This document shows, in pieces, positions 50,215 through 61,492 of a stretch of DNA of 64,000 bases. Under the pieces are notes generated by a model. That model made no database searches, was not told the DNA's origin, and worked only from the letters and a program-made list of their open reading frames with translations. This DNA comes from Liolophura sinensis (taxonomy: Eukaryota > Mollusca > Polyplacophora > Chitonida > Chitonidae): NCBI RefSeq assembly GCF_032854445.1, contig NC_088296.1:21567853-21631852 (forward strand). Reading direction: 5' to 3'. Within the stretch, counting starts at the first letter, position 1. Each line of letters starts with the position of its first letter. A program made the position numbers and the translations under genes.

Positions 50215-51145
50215 AGTATGATACATGTGCTGCGTGGGGTTCGGCCTAACCGGCTGTTAGTGTAGTATGATACATGTGCTGCGTGGGGTTCGGTCTAGCA
50301 GGCTGTTAGTGTAGTATGATACATGTGCTGCGTGGGGTTCGGCCTAACCGGCTGTTAGTGTAGTATGATACATGTGCTGCGTTGGGTTCGGTCTGGCCGG
50401 CTGTTAGTGTAGTATGACACATGTGCTGCGTGGGGTTTGGTCTAACCGGCTGTTAGTGTAGTATGATACATGCGCTGCGTGTAGCTCGGCCTAACCGGCT
50501 GTTAGTGTAGTATGATACATGCGCTGCGTGGGGTTCGGCCTAACCGGCTGTTAGTGTAGTATGACACATGTGCTGCGTGGGGTTTGGTCTAACCGGCTGT
50601 TAGTGTAGTATGATACATGTGCTGCGTGGGGTTCGGTCAAACCGGCTGTTAGTGTAGTATGATACATGTGCTGCGTGGGGTTCGGCCTAACCGGCTGTTA
50701 GTGTAGTATGATACATGTGCTGCGTGGACCTCGGTCAAACCGGCTGTAGGTGTAGTATGATACATATGCTGCGTGGGGTTCGGTCTATCCGGCTGTTAGT
50801 GAAGTATGATACATGTGCAGCGTGGGGTTCGGCCTGACCGGCTGTTAGTGTAGTATGATACATGTGCTGCGTGGGGTTCGGTCTGACCGGCTGTTAGTGT
50901 AGTATGACCCATGCGCTGCGTGGGGTTCGGCCTAACCGGCTGTTAGTGTAGTATGATACATGTGCTGCGTGGGGTTCGGCCTAACCGGCTTTTAGTGTAG
51001 TATGATACATGTGCTGCGTGGGGTTCGGTCTAACCGGCTGTTAGTGTAGTATGATACATGTGCTGCGTGGGGTTCGGTCTAACCGGCTGTTAGTGTAGTA
51101 TGATACATGTGCTGCGTGGGGTTCGGTCTAACCGGCTGTTAGTGT
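50215..51145 (+). repeat. Satellite sub-block M1 (19 monomers)
   Basis: First copy of a 931-bp (19 x 49) direct duplication. GTGTAGCTCGG lies at 50480 and 51411, and TTCGGTCTAGCAGG at about 50288 and 51219. The material derives from the same series as 42.6-43.7 kb, but at the position of the 48-bp monomer it has a full 49-bp unit. Confidence 0.75.
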
Positions 51146-52076
51146 AGTATGATACATGTGCTGCGTGGGGTTCGGCCTAACCGGCTGTTAGTGTAGTATG
51201 ATACATGTGCTGCGTGGGGTTCGGTCTAGCAGGCTGTTAGTGTAGTATGATACATGTGCTGCGTGGGGTTCGGCCTAACCGGCTGTTAGTGTAGTATGAT
51301 ACATGTGCTGCGTTGGGTTCGGTCTGGCCGGCTGTTAGTGTAGTATGACACATGTGCTGCGTGGGGTTTGGTCTAACCGGCTGTTAGTGTAGTATGATAC
51401 ATGCGCTGCGTGTAGCTCGGCCTAACCGGCTGTTAGTGTAGTATGATACATGCGCTGCGTGGGGTTCGGCCTAACCGGCTGTTAGTGTAGTATGACACAT
51501 GTGCTGCGTGGGGTTTGGTCTAACCGGCTGTTAGTGTAGTATGATACATGTGCTGCGTGGGGTTCGGTCAAACCGGCTGTTAGTGTAGTATGATACATGT
51601 GCTGCGTGGGGTTCGGCCTAACCGGCTGTTAGTGTAGTATGATACATGTGCTGCGTGGACCTCGGTCAAACCGGCTGTAGGTGTAGTATGATACATATGC
51701 TGCGTGGGGTTCGGTCTATCCGGCTGTTAGTGAAGTATGATACATGTGCAGCGTGGGGTTCGGCCTGACCGGCTGTTAGTGTAGTATGATACATGTGCTG
51801 CGTGGGGTTCGGTCTGACCGGCTGTTAGTGTAGTATGACCCATGCGCTGCGTGGGGTTCGGCCTAACCGGCTGTTAGTGTAGTATGATACATGTGCTGCG
51901 TGGGGTTCGGCCTAACCGGCTTTTAGTGTAGTATGATACATGTGCTGCGTGGGGTTCGGTCTAACCGGCTGTTAGTGTAGTATGATACATGTGCTGCGTG
52001 GGGTTCGGTCTAACCGGCTGTTAGTGTAGTATGATACATGTGCTGCGTGGGGTTCGGTCTAACCGGCTGTTAGTGT
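51146..52076 (+). repeat. Satellite sub-block M2 (19 monomers)
   Basis: Second copy of M1, shifted by 931 bp, with very few visible differences by eye, so this looks like one of the younger duplications in the array. After about 52,077 the series changes. Confidence 0.75.
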
Positions 52077-55000
52077 AGTATGATACATGTGCTGCGTGGG
52101 GTTCGGTCTAACCGGCTGTTAGTGTAGTATGATACATGTGCTGCGTGGGGTTCGGCCTAATCGACTGTTAGTGTAGTATGATACATGTGCTGCGTGGGGT
52201 TTGGTCTAACCTGTTGTTACTGTAGTATAATACATGCGCTGCGTGGGGTTCGGTCTAACCGGTTGTTAGTGTAGTATGATACATGTGCTGCGTGGGGTTC
52301 GGTCTAACCGGTTGTTAGTGTAGTATGATACATGTGCTGCGTGGGGTTCGGCCTAACCGGCTGTTAGTGTAGTATGATACATGTGCTGCGTGGGGTTTAG
52401 TCTGACCGGCTGTTAGTGTAGTATGATACATGCGCTGCGTGAGGTTCGGCCTAACCGGCTGTTAGTGTAGTATGATACATGTGCTGCGTGGGGTTCGGTC
52501 TAACCGGCTGTTAGTGTAGTATGATACATGTGCTGCGTGCGGTTCGGCCTAACCGGCTGTTAGTGTAGTATGATACATGTGCTGCGTTGGGTATGGTCTG
52601 ACCGGCTGTTAGTGAAGTATGATACATGTGCTGCGTGGGGTTCGGCCTATCCGGCTGTTAGTGTAGTATGACACATGCGCTGCGTGTAGCTCGGCCTAAC
52701 CGGCTGTTAGTGTAGTATGATACATGTGCAGCGTGGGGTTCGGTCTAACCGGCTGTTAGTGTAGTATGATACATGTGCTGCGTGGGGTTTGGTCTGACCG
52801 GCTGTTAGTGTAGTATGATACATGTGCTGCGTGGGGTTTGGTCTAACCGGCTGTTAGTGTAGTATGATACATGCGCTGCGTGGGGCTCGGCCTAACCGGC
52901 TGTTAGTGTAGTATGATACATGTGCTGCGTGGGGTTTGGTCTGATCGGCTGTTAGTGTAGTATGATACATGTGCTGCGTGGGGTTTGGTCTAACCGGCTG
53001 TTAGTGTAGTATGACACATGCGCTGCGTGGGGCTCGGCCTAACCGGCTGTTAGTTTAGTATGATACATGCGCTGCCTGGTGTTCGGCCTAACCGGCTGTT
53101 AGTGTAGTATGATAAATGTGCTGCGTGGGGTTCGGTCTAACCGGCTGTTAGTGTAGCATGATACATGTGCTGCGTGGGGTTCGGCCTATCCGGCTGTTAG
53201 TGTAGTATGATACATGTGCTGCGTGGGGTTCGGCCTAACCGGCTGTTAGTGTAGTATGATACATGTGCTGCGTTGGGTTCAGTCTGAGCGGCTGTTAGTG
53301 TAGTATGACACATGCGCTGCGTGGGGCTCGGCCTAACCGGCTGTTAGTGTAGTATGATACATGCGCTGCGTGGGGTTCGGCCTAACCGGCTGTTAGTGTA
53401 GTATGATACATGTGCTGCGTGGGGTTCGGTCTAACCGGCTGTTAGTGTAGTATGATACATGTGCTGCGTGCGGTTCGGCCTAACCGGCTGTTAGTGTAGT
53501 ATGATACATGTGCTGCGTTGGGTATGGTCTGACCGGCTTTTAGTGTAGTATGATACATGTGCTGCGTGGGGTTTGGTCTAACCGGCTGTTAGTGTAGTAT
53601 GATACATGCGCTGCGTGGGGCTCGGCCTAACCATCTGTTAGTGTAGTATGATACATGCGCTGCGTGGGGTTCGGCCTAACCCGCTGTTAGTGTAGAATGA
53701 TACATGTGCTGCGTGGGGTTCGGTCTAACCGGCTGTTAGTGTAGTATGATAAATGCGCTGTGTGGGGTTCGGCCTAACCGGCTGTTAGTGTAGTATGATA
53801 CATGTGCTGCGTGGGGTTTGGTCTAACCGGCTGTTAGCGTAGATTAATACATGTGCTGCGTGGGGTTCGGCCTATCTGGCTGTTAGTGTAGTATGATACA
53901 TGTGCTGCGTGGGGTTCGGTCTAACCGGCTGTTAGTGTAGTATGATACCTGTGCTGCGAGGGGTTTGGTCTAACCGGCTGTAAGTGTAGTATGATACATG
54001 TGCTGCGTGGGGTTTGGTCTAACCTGTTGTTAGTGTAGCATTATACATGTGCTGCGTGGGGTTCGGTCTAACCGGCTGTTAGTGTAGTATGATACATGCG
54101 CTGCGTGGGGTTCGGTCTAACCGGCTGTTAGTGTAGTATGATAGATTTGCTGCGTGGGATTCGGTCTAACCGGCTGTTAGTGTAGTATGATACATGTGCT
54201 GCGTGGGGCTCGGTCTAACCGGCTGTAGGTGTAGAATGATACATATGCTGCCTGGGGTTCGGTCTATCCGGCTGTTAGTGAAGTATGATACATGTGCAGC
54301 GTGGGGTTCGGCCTAACCGGCTGTTAGTGTAGTATGATACATGTGCTGCGTGGGGTTCGGCCTAACCGGCTGTTAGTGTTTTATGATACATGTGCTGCGT
54401 GAGGTTCGGTCTAACCAGCTGTTAGTGTAGTATGATACATGCGCTGCGTGGGGTTCGGCCTAACCGGCTGTTCGCGTAGTATGACACATGCGCTGCGTGG
54501 GATTCGGCCTAACCGGCTGTTAGTGTAGTATGATACATGTGCTGCGTGGGGCTCGGCCTAACCGGCTTTTAGTGTAGTATGATACATGTGCTGCGTGGGG
54601 TTCGGTCTAATCGGCTGTTAGTGTAGTATGATACAGTGGCTGCGTGGGGTTCGGTCTAACCGGCTGTTAGTGTAGTATGATACCTGTGCTGCGTGGGGTT
54701 TGGTCTAACCGGCTATTAGTGTAGTATGATACATGTGCTGCGTGGGGTTCGGCCTAACCGGCTGTTAGTGTAGTATGATACATGTGCTGCGTGGGGTTCG
54801 CTCTAACCGGCTGTTAGTGTAGTATGATACATGTGCTGCGTGGGGTTCGGCCTAGCTGGCTGTTAGTGTAGTATGATACATGTGCTGCGTGGGGTTCGGT
54901 CTAACAGGCTGTTAGTGTAGTATGATACATGTGCTGCGTGGGGTTCGGTCTAACCGGTTGTTAGTGTAGTATGATACATGTGCTGCGTGGGGTTCGATCT

Positions 55001-55414
55001 GACCGGCTGTTAGTGTAGTATAATACATGTGCTGCGTGGGGTTCGGTCTAACCGGCTGTTAGTGTAGCCCACATGATACATGTGCTGCGTGGGGTTTGGT
55101 CTAATCGGCTGTTAGTGTAGTATGATAAATGTGCTGCGTGGGGTTCGGCCTAACCGGCTGTTAGTGTAGTATGATACATCTGCTGCGTTGGGTTCGGTCT
55201 AACCGGCTGTTAGTGTAGTATGATACATGTGCTGCGTGGGGTTTGGTCTAACCTGTTGTTAGTGTAGTATGATACATGTGCTGCGTGGGGTTCGGTCTAA
55301 CCGGCTGTTAGTGTAGTATGATACATGTGCTGCGTGAGGTTCGGCCTATCCGGCTGTTAGTGTAGTATGATACATGTGCTGCGTGGGGTTCGGCCTAACC
55401 GGCTGTTAGTGTAG

Positions 55415-57961
55415 TATGATACATGTGCTGCGTGGGGTTCGGTCTGACCGGCTGTTAGTGTAGTATGATACATGTGCTGCGTGGGGCTCGGCCTAACCGG
55501 CTGTTAGTGTAGTATGATACATGCGCTGCGTGGGGTTCGGCCTAACCGGCTGTTAGTGTAGTATGATACATGTGCTGCGTGGGGTTCGGTCTAACCGGCT
55601 GTTAGTGTAGTATGATACATGTGCTGCGTGGGGTTCGGTCTAACCGGCTGTTAGTGTAGTATGATACATGAGCTTCGTTGAGTATGGTCTGACCGGCTGT
55701 TAGTGTAGTATGATACATGTGCTGCGTGGGGTTTGGTCTAACCGGCTGTTAGTGTAGTATGATACATGCGCTGCGTGGGGCTCGGCCTAACCGGCTGTTA
55801 GTGTAGTATGATACATGCGCTGCGTGGGGTTCGGCCTAACCGGCTGTTAGTGTAGTATGATACATGCGCTGCGTGGGGTTTGGTCTAACCGGCTGTTAGT
55901 GTAGTATGATACATTCGCTGCGTGGGGTTCGGCCTAACCGGCTGTTAGTGTAGTATGATACATGTGCTGCGTGGGGTTTGTTCTAACCGGCTGTTAGCAT
56001 AGTATGATACATGTGCTGCGTGGGGTTCGGCCTATCCGGCTTTTAGTGTAGTATGATACATGTGCTGCGTGGGGTTCGGTCTAACCGGCTGTTAGTGTAA
56101 TATGATACATGTGCTGCGTGGGGTTCGGTCTAACCGGCTGTTAGTGTAGTATGATACATGCGCTGCGTGGGGTTCGGTGTAACCGGCTGTTAGTGTAGTA
56201 TGATACATGTGCTGCGTGGGGTTCGGTCTAACCGGCTGTTAGTGTAGTATGATACATGTGCTGCGTGGGGTTTGGTCTGACCGGCTGTTAGTTTAGTATG
56301 ATACATGTGTTGCGTGGGGTTTGGTCTAACCGGCTGTTAGTGTAGTGTGATACATGCGCTGCGTGGGGCTCGGCCTAACCGGCTGTTAGTGTAGTATGAT
56401 ACATGTGCTGCGTGGGGTTCGGCCTAACCGGCTGTTAGTGTAGTATGATACATGCGCTGCGTGGGGTTCGGCCTAACCGGCTGTTAGTGTAGTATGATAC
56501 ATGTGCTGCGTGGCGTTTGGTCTAACCGGCTGTTATTGTAGTATGATACATGTGCTGCGTGGGGTTCGGTCTAACCGGCTGTTAGTGTAGTATGATACAT
56601 GTGCTGCGTGGGGTTTGGTCTAACCGGCTGTTAGTGTAGTATGATACATGTGCTGCGTGGGGTTCGGTCTAACCGGCTGTTAGTGTAGTATGATACATGC
56701 GCTGCGTGGGGTTTGGTCTAACCTGTTGTTAGTGTAGTATGATACATGTGCTGCGTGGGGTTCGGTCTAACCGGCTGTTAGTGTAGTATGATACATGTGC
56801 TGCGTGGGGTTTGGTCTAACCGGCTGTTAGTGTAGTATGATATATGTGCTGCCTGGGGTTCGGCCTAACCGGCTGTTGGTGTAGTATGATACATGTGCTG
56901 CGTGGGGTTCGGTCTAACCGGCTGTTAGTGTAGTATGATACATGTGCTGCGTGGGGTTCGGTCTAACCGGCTGTTAGTGTAGTATGATACATGTGCTGCG
57001 TGGGGTTCGGTCTGACCGGCTTTAGTGTAGTATGATACATGTGCTGCGTGGGGTTTGGTCTGACCGGCTGTTAGTGTAGTATGATACATGTGCTGCGTGG
57101 GGTTTGGTCTGACCGGCTGTTAGTGTAGTATGATACATGTGCTGCGTGGGGTTTGGTCTAACCGGCTGTTAGTGTAGTATGATACATGCGCTGCGTGGGG
57201 TTCGGTCTAACCGGCTGTTAGTGTAGTATGATACATGCGCTGCGTGGGGTTCGGCCTAACCGGCTGTTAGTGTAGTATGATACATGTGCTGCGTGGGGTT
57301 CGGTCTAACCGGCTGTTAGCGTAGTATGATACATGTGCTGCGTGGGGTTCGGCCTGTCCGGCTTTTAGTGTAGTATGATACATGTACTGCGTGGGGTTCG
57401 GTCTAACCGGCTGTTAGTGTAGTATGATACATTTGCTGCGTGGGGTTCGGTCTAACCGGCTGTTAGTGTAGTATGATACATGCGCTGCGTGGGGTTCGGT
57501 CTAACCGGCTGTTAGTGTAGTATGATACATGTGCTGCGTGGGGTTCGGTCTAACCTGCTGTTAGTGTAGTATGATACATGTGCTGCGTGGGGTTTGGTCT
57601 GACCGGCTGTTAGTGTAGTATGATACATGTGCTGCGTGGGGTTTGGTCTAACCGGCTGTTAGTGTAGTATGATACATGCGCTGCGTGGGGTTCGGCCTAA
57701 CCGGCTGTTAGTGTAGTATGATACATGCGCTGCGTGGGGTTCGGCCTAACCGGCTGTTAGTGTAGTATGATACATGTGCTGCGTGGCGTTTGGTCTAACC
57801 GGCTGTTAGTGTAGTATGATACATGTGCTGCGTGGGGTTCGACCTATCCGGGTTTTAGTGTAGTATGATACATGTGCTGCGTGGGTTTCGGTCTAACCGG
57901 CTGTTAGTGTAGTATGATACATGTGCTGCGTGGGGTTCGGTCTAACCGGCTGTTAGTGTAG
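55415..57961 (+). repeat. Satellite sub-block R1 (52 monomers)
   Basis: First copy of a direct duplication in the right part of the array. The rare monomer AGCTTCGTTGAGTATGG at 55671 recurs at 58218, 2547 bp on (52 units less one base; a base is missing near 57,018 in R1). GTGGGTTTCGG at 57881 recurs at 60282, only 2401 bp (49 units) on, so R2 lacks three units. Confidence 0.75.
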
Positions 57962-60362
57962 TATGATACATGTGCTGCGTGGGGTTCGGTCTGACCGGCT
58001 GTTAGTGTAGTATGATACATGTGCTGCGTGGGGCTCGGCCTAACCGGCTGTTAGTGTAGTATGATACATGCGCTGCGTGGGGTTCGGCCTAACCGGCTGT
58101 TAGTGTAGTATGATACATGTGCTGCGTGGGGTTCGGTCTAACCGGCTGTTAGTGTAGTATGATACATGTGCTGCGTGGGGTTCGGTCTAACCGGCTGTTA
58201 GTGTAGTATGATACATGAGCTTCGTTGAGTATGGTCTGACCGGCTGTTAGTGTAGTATGATACATGTGCTGCGTGGGGTTTGGTCTAACCGGCTGTTAGT
58301 GTAGTATGATACATGCGCTGCGTGGGGCTCGGCCTAACCGGCTGTTAGTGTAGTATGATACATGCGCTGCGTGGGGTTCGGCCTAACCGGCTGTTAGTGT
58401 AGTGTGATACATGCGCTGCGTGGGGTTTGGTCTAACCGGCTGTTAGTGTAGTATGATACATTCGCTGCGTGGGGTTCGGCCTAACCGGCTGTTAGTGTAG
58501 TATGATACATGTGCTGCGTGGGGTTTGTTCTAACCGGCTGTTAGCATAGTATGATACATGTGCTGCGTGGGGTTCGGCCTATCCGGCTTTTAGTGTAGTA
58601 TGATACATGTGCTGCGTGGGGTTCGGTCTAACCGGCTGTTAGTGTAATATGATACATGTGCTGCGTGGGGTTCGGTCTAACCGGCTGTTAGTGTAGTATG
58701 ATACATGCGCTGCGTGGGGTTCGGTGTAACCGGCTGTTAGTGTAGTATGATACATGTGCTGCGTGGGGTTCGGTCTAACCGGCTGTTAGTGTAGTATGAT
58801 ACATGTGCTGCGTGGGGTTTGGTCTGACCGGCTGTTAGTTTAGTATGATACATGTGTTGCGTGGGGTTTGGTCTAACCGGCTGTTAGTGTAGTGTGATAC
58901 ATGCGCTGCGTGGGGCTCGGCCTAACCGGCTGTTAGTGTAGTATGATACATGTGCTGCGTGGGGTTCGGCCTAACCGGCTGTTAGTGTAGTATGATACAT
59001 GCGCTGCGTGGGGTTCGGCCTAACCGGCTGTTAGTGTAGTATGATACATGTGCTGCGTGGCGTTTGGTCTAACCGGCTGTTATTGTAGTATGATACATGT
59101 GCTGCGTGGGGTTCGGTCTAACCGGCTGTTAGTGTAGTATGATACATGTGCTGCGTGGGGTTTGGTCTAACCGGCTGTTAGTGTAGTATGATACATGTGC
59201 TGCGTGGGGTTTGGTCTAACCGGCTGTTAGTGTAGTATGATATATGTGCTGCCTGGGGTTCGGCCTAACCGGCTGTTGGTGTAGTATGATACATGTGCTG
59301 CGTGGGGTTCGGTCTAACCGGCTGTTAGTGTAGTATGATACATGTGCTGCGTGGGGTTCGGTCTAACCGGCTGTTAGTGTAGTATGATACATGTGCTGCG
59401 TGGGGTTCGGTCTGACCGGCTGTTAGTGTAGTATGATACATGTGCTGCGTGGGGTTTGGTCTGACCGGCTGTTAGTGTAGTATGATACATGTGCTGCGTG
59501 GGGTTTGGTCTGACCGGCTGTTAGTGTAGTATGATACATGTGCTGCGTGGGGTTTGGTCTAACCGGCTGTTAGTGTAGTATGATACATGCGCTGCGTGGG
59601 GTTCGGTCTAACCGGCTGTTAGTGTAGTATGATACATGCGCTGCGTGGGGTTCGGCCTAACCGGCTGTTAGTGTAGTATGATACATGTGCTGCGTGGGGT
59701 TCGGTCTAACCGGCTGTTAGCGTAGTATGATACATGTGCTGCGTGGGGTTCGGCCTGTCCGGCTTTTAGTGTAGTATGATACATGTGCTGCGTGGGGTTC
59801 GGTCTAACCGGCTGTTAGTGTAGTATGATACATGTGCTGCGTGGGGTTCGGTCTAACCGGCTGTTAGTGTAGTATGATACATGCGCTGCGTGGGGTTCGG
59901 TCTAACCGGCTGTTAGTGTAGTATGATACATGCGCTGCGTGGGGTTCGGTCTAACCTGCTGTTAGTGTAGTATGATACATGTGCTGCGTGGGGTTTGGTC
60001 TGACCGGCTGTTAGTGTAGTATGATACATGTGCTGCGTGGGGTTCGGTCTAACCGGCTGTTAGTGTAGTATGATACATGCGCTGCGTGGGGTTCGGCCTA
60101 ACCGGCTGTTAGTGTAGTATGATACATGCGCTGCGTGGGGTTCGGCCTAACCGGCTGTTAGTGTAGTATGATACATGTGCTGCGTGGCGTTTGGTCTAAC
60201 CGGCTGTTAGTGTAGTATGATACATGTGCTGCGTGGGGTTCGACCTATCCGGGTTTTAGTGTAGTATGATACATGTGCTGCGTGGGTTTCGGTCTAACCG
60301 GCTGTTAGTGTAGTATGATACATGTGCTGCGTGGGGTTCGGTCTAACCGGCTGTTAGTGTAG
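57962..60362 (+). repeat. Satellite sub-block R2 (49 monomers)
   Basis: Second copy of R1. The three missing units correspond to about 56.65-56.80 kb of R1, including a TAACCTGTTG variant. The R1/R2 series is different from blocks 1-3, so this amplification is separate. Confidence 0.75.
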
Positions 60363-61492
60363 TATGATACATGTGCTGCGTGGGGTTAGGTCTAACCGGC
60401 TGTTAGTGTAGTATGATACATGCGCTGCGTGGGGTTTGGTCTAACCTGTTGTTAGTGTAGTATGATACATGTGCTGCGTGGGGTTCGGTCTAACCGGCTG
60501 TTAGTGTAGTATGATACATGTGCTGCGTGGGGTTTGGTCTAACCGGCTGTTAGTGTAGTATGATATATGTGCTGCGTGGGGTTCGGCCTAACCGGCTGTT
60601 AGTGTAGTATGATACATGTGCTGCGTGGGGTTCGGTCTAACCGGCTGTTAGTGTAGTATGATACATGTGCTGCGTGGGGTTCGGTCTAACCGGCTGTTAG
60701 TGTAGTACGATACATGTGCTGCGTGGGGTTCGGTCTAACCGGCTGTTAGTGTAGTATGATACATGTGCTGCGTGGGGTTCGGTCTAACCGGCTGTTAGTG
60801 TAGTATGATACATGTGCTGCGTGGGGTTCGGTCTAACCGGCTGTTAGTGTAGTATGATACATGTGCTGCGTGGGGTTTGGTCTAACCGGCTGTTAGTGTA
60901 GTATGATACATGTGCTGCGTGGGGTTCGGTCTAACCGGCTGTTAGTGTAGTATGATACATGTGCTGCGTGGGGTTTGGTCTAACCGGCTGTTAGTGTGGT
61001 ATGATACATGTGCTGTGTGGGGTTCGGTCTAACCGGCTGTTAGTGTAGTATGATACATGTGCTGCGTGGGGTTTGGTCTAACCGGCTGTTAGTGTAGTAT
61101 GATACATGTGCTGCGTGGGGTTCGGTCTAACCGGCTGTTAGTGTGGTATGATACATGTGCTGCGTGGGGTTCGGTCTAACCGTCTGTTAGTGTAGTATGA
61201 TACATGTGCTGCGTGGGGTTCGGTCTAACCGGCTGTTAGTGTAGTATGATACATGTGCTGCGTGGGGTTTGGTCTAACCGGCTGTTAGTGTAGTATGATA
61301 CATGTGCTGCGTGGGGTTTGGTCTAACCGGCTGTTAGTGTAGTATGATACATTTGCTGCGTGGGGTTCGGCCAAACCGGCTGTTAGTGTAGTATGATACA
61401 TGTGCTGCGTGGGGTTCGGTCTAACCGGCTGTTAGTGTAGTATGATACATGTGCTGCGTGGGGTTCGCTCTAACCGGCTGTTAGTGTAGTTA
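60363..61492 (+). repeat. Right edge of the satellite, near-consensus monomers
   Basis: About 23 units that differ from the consensus mainly by TTCGG/TTTGG and isolated single substitutions. I see no longer-range duplication in them. The array ends after GGCTGTTAGTGTAGT at 61490, followed at once by unique DNA. Confidence 0.8.

Larger units (their letters stand above)
8915..61492 (+). repeat. Giant 49-bp satellite array (about 1,073 copies)
   Basis: A head-to-tail array of a 49-bp unit with no inversion or interruption. A consensus unit is 60757-60805; its core segments are TACATGTGCTGCGTGGGG, then TTCGGTCTAACCGGCTG, then TTAGTGTAGTA. By count the unit has 17 G and 8 C (51 percent GC) against an AT-rich flank. 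Unit length is almost invariant: diagnostic variants recur at whole multiples of 49 bp over tens of kilobases, with rare exceptions (47 bp near 9310-9356, 48 bp at three homologous places, about 53 bp near 55030-55082). Variation is mostly base substitution at a few positions (TTCGG/TTTGG/CTCGG, GTCTAACC/GCCTAACC, ATGTGC/ATGCGC). It encodes no protein, since the frame shifts by one each unit and stop triplets are frequent. I do not recognise the family; a centromeric, pericentromeric or interstitial satellite role is possible but not shown. Confidence 0.97.

Noticed and set aside
60757-60805. tRNA-derived unit with pol III boxes
   Set aside because: GGTTCGGTC resembles a B box and TAGTGTAGT an A box, but key positions differ, spacing is short, and no cloverleaf stems can be paired.
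8915-61492. CRISPR-like regular repeats
   Set aside because: The repeats are directly adjacent with no unique spacers, and the context is eukaryotic. It is a tandem satellite.
8915-61492. A repetitive protein gene encoded by the array
   Set aside because: 49 is not divisible by 3, so the frame changes each unit, and TAG, TGA and TAA triplets occur in every unit; no long frame exists on either strand.
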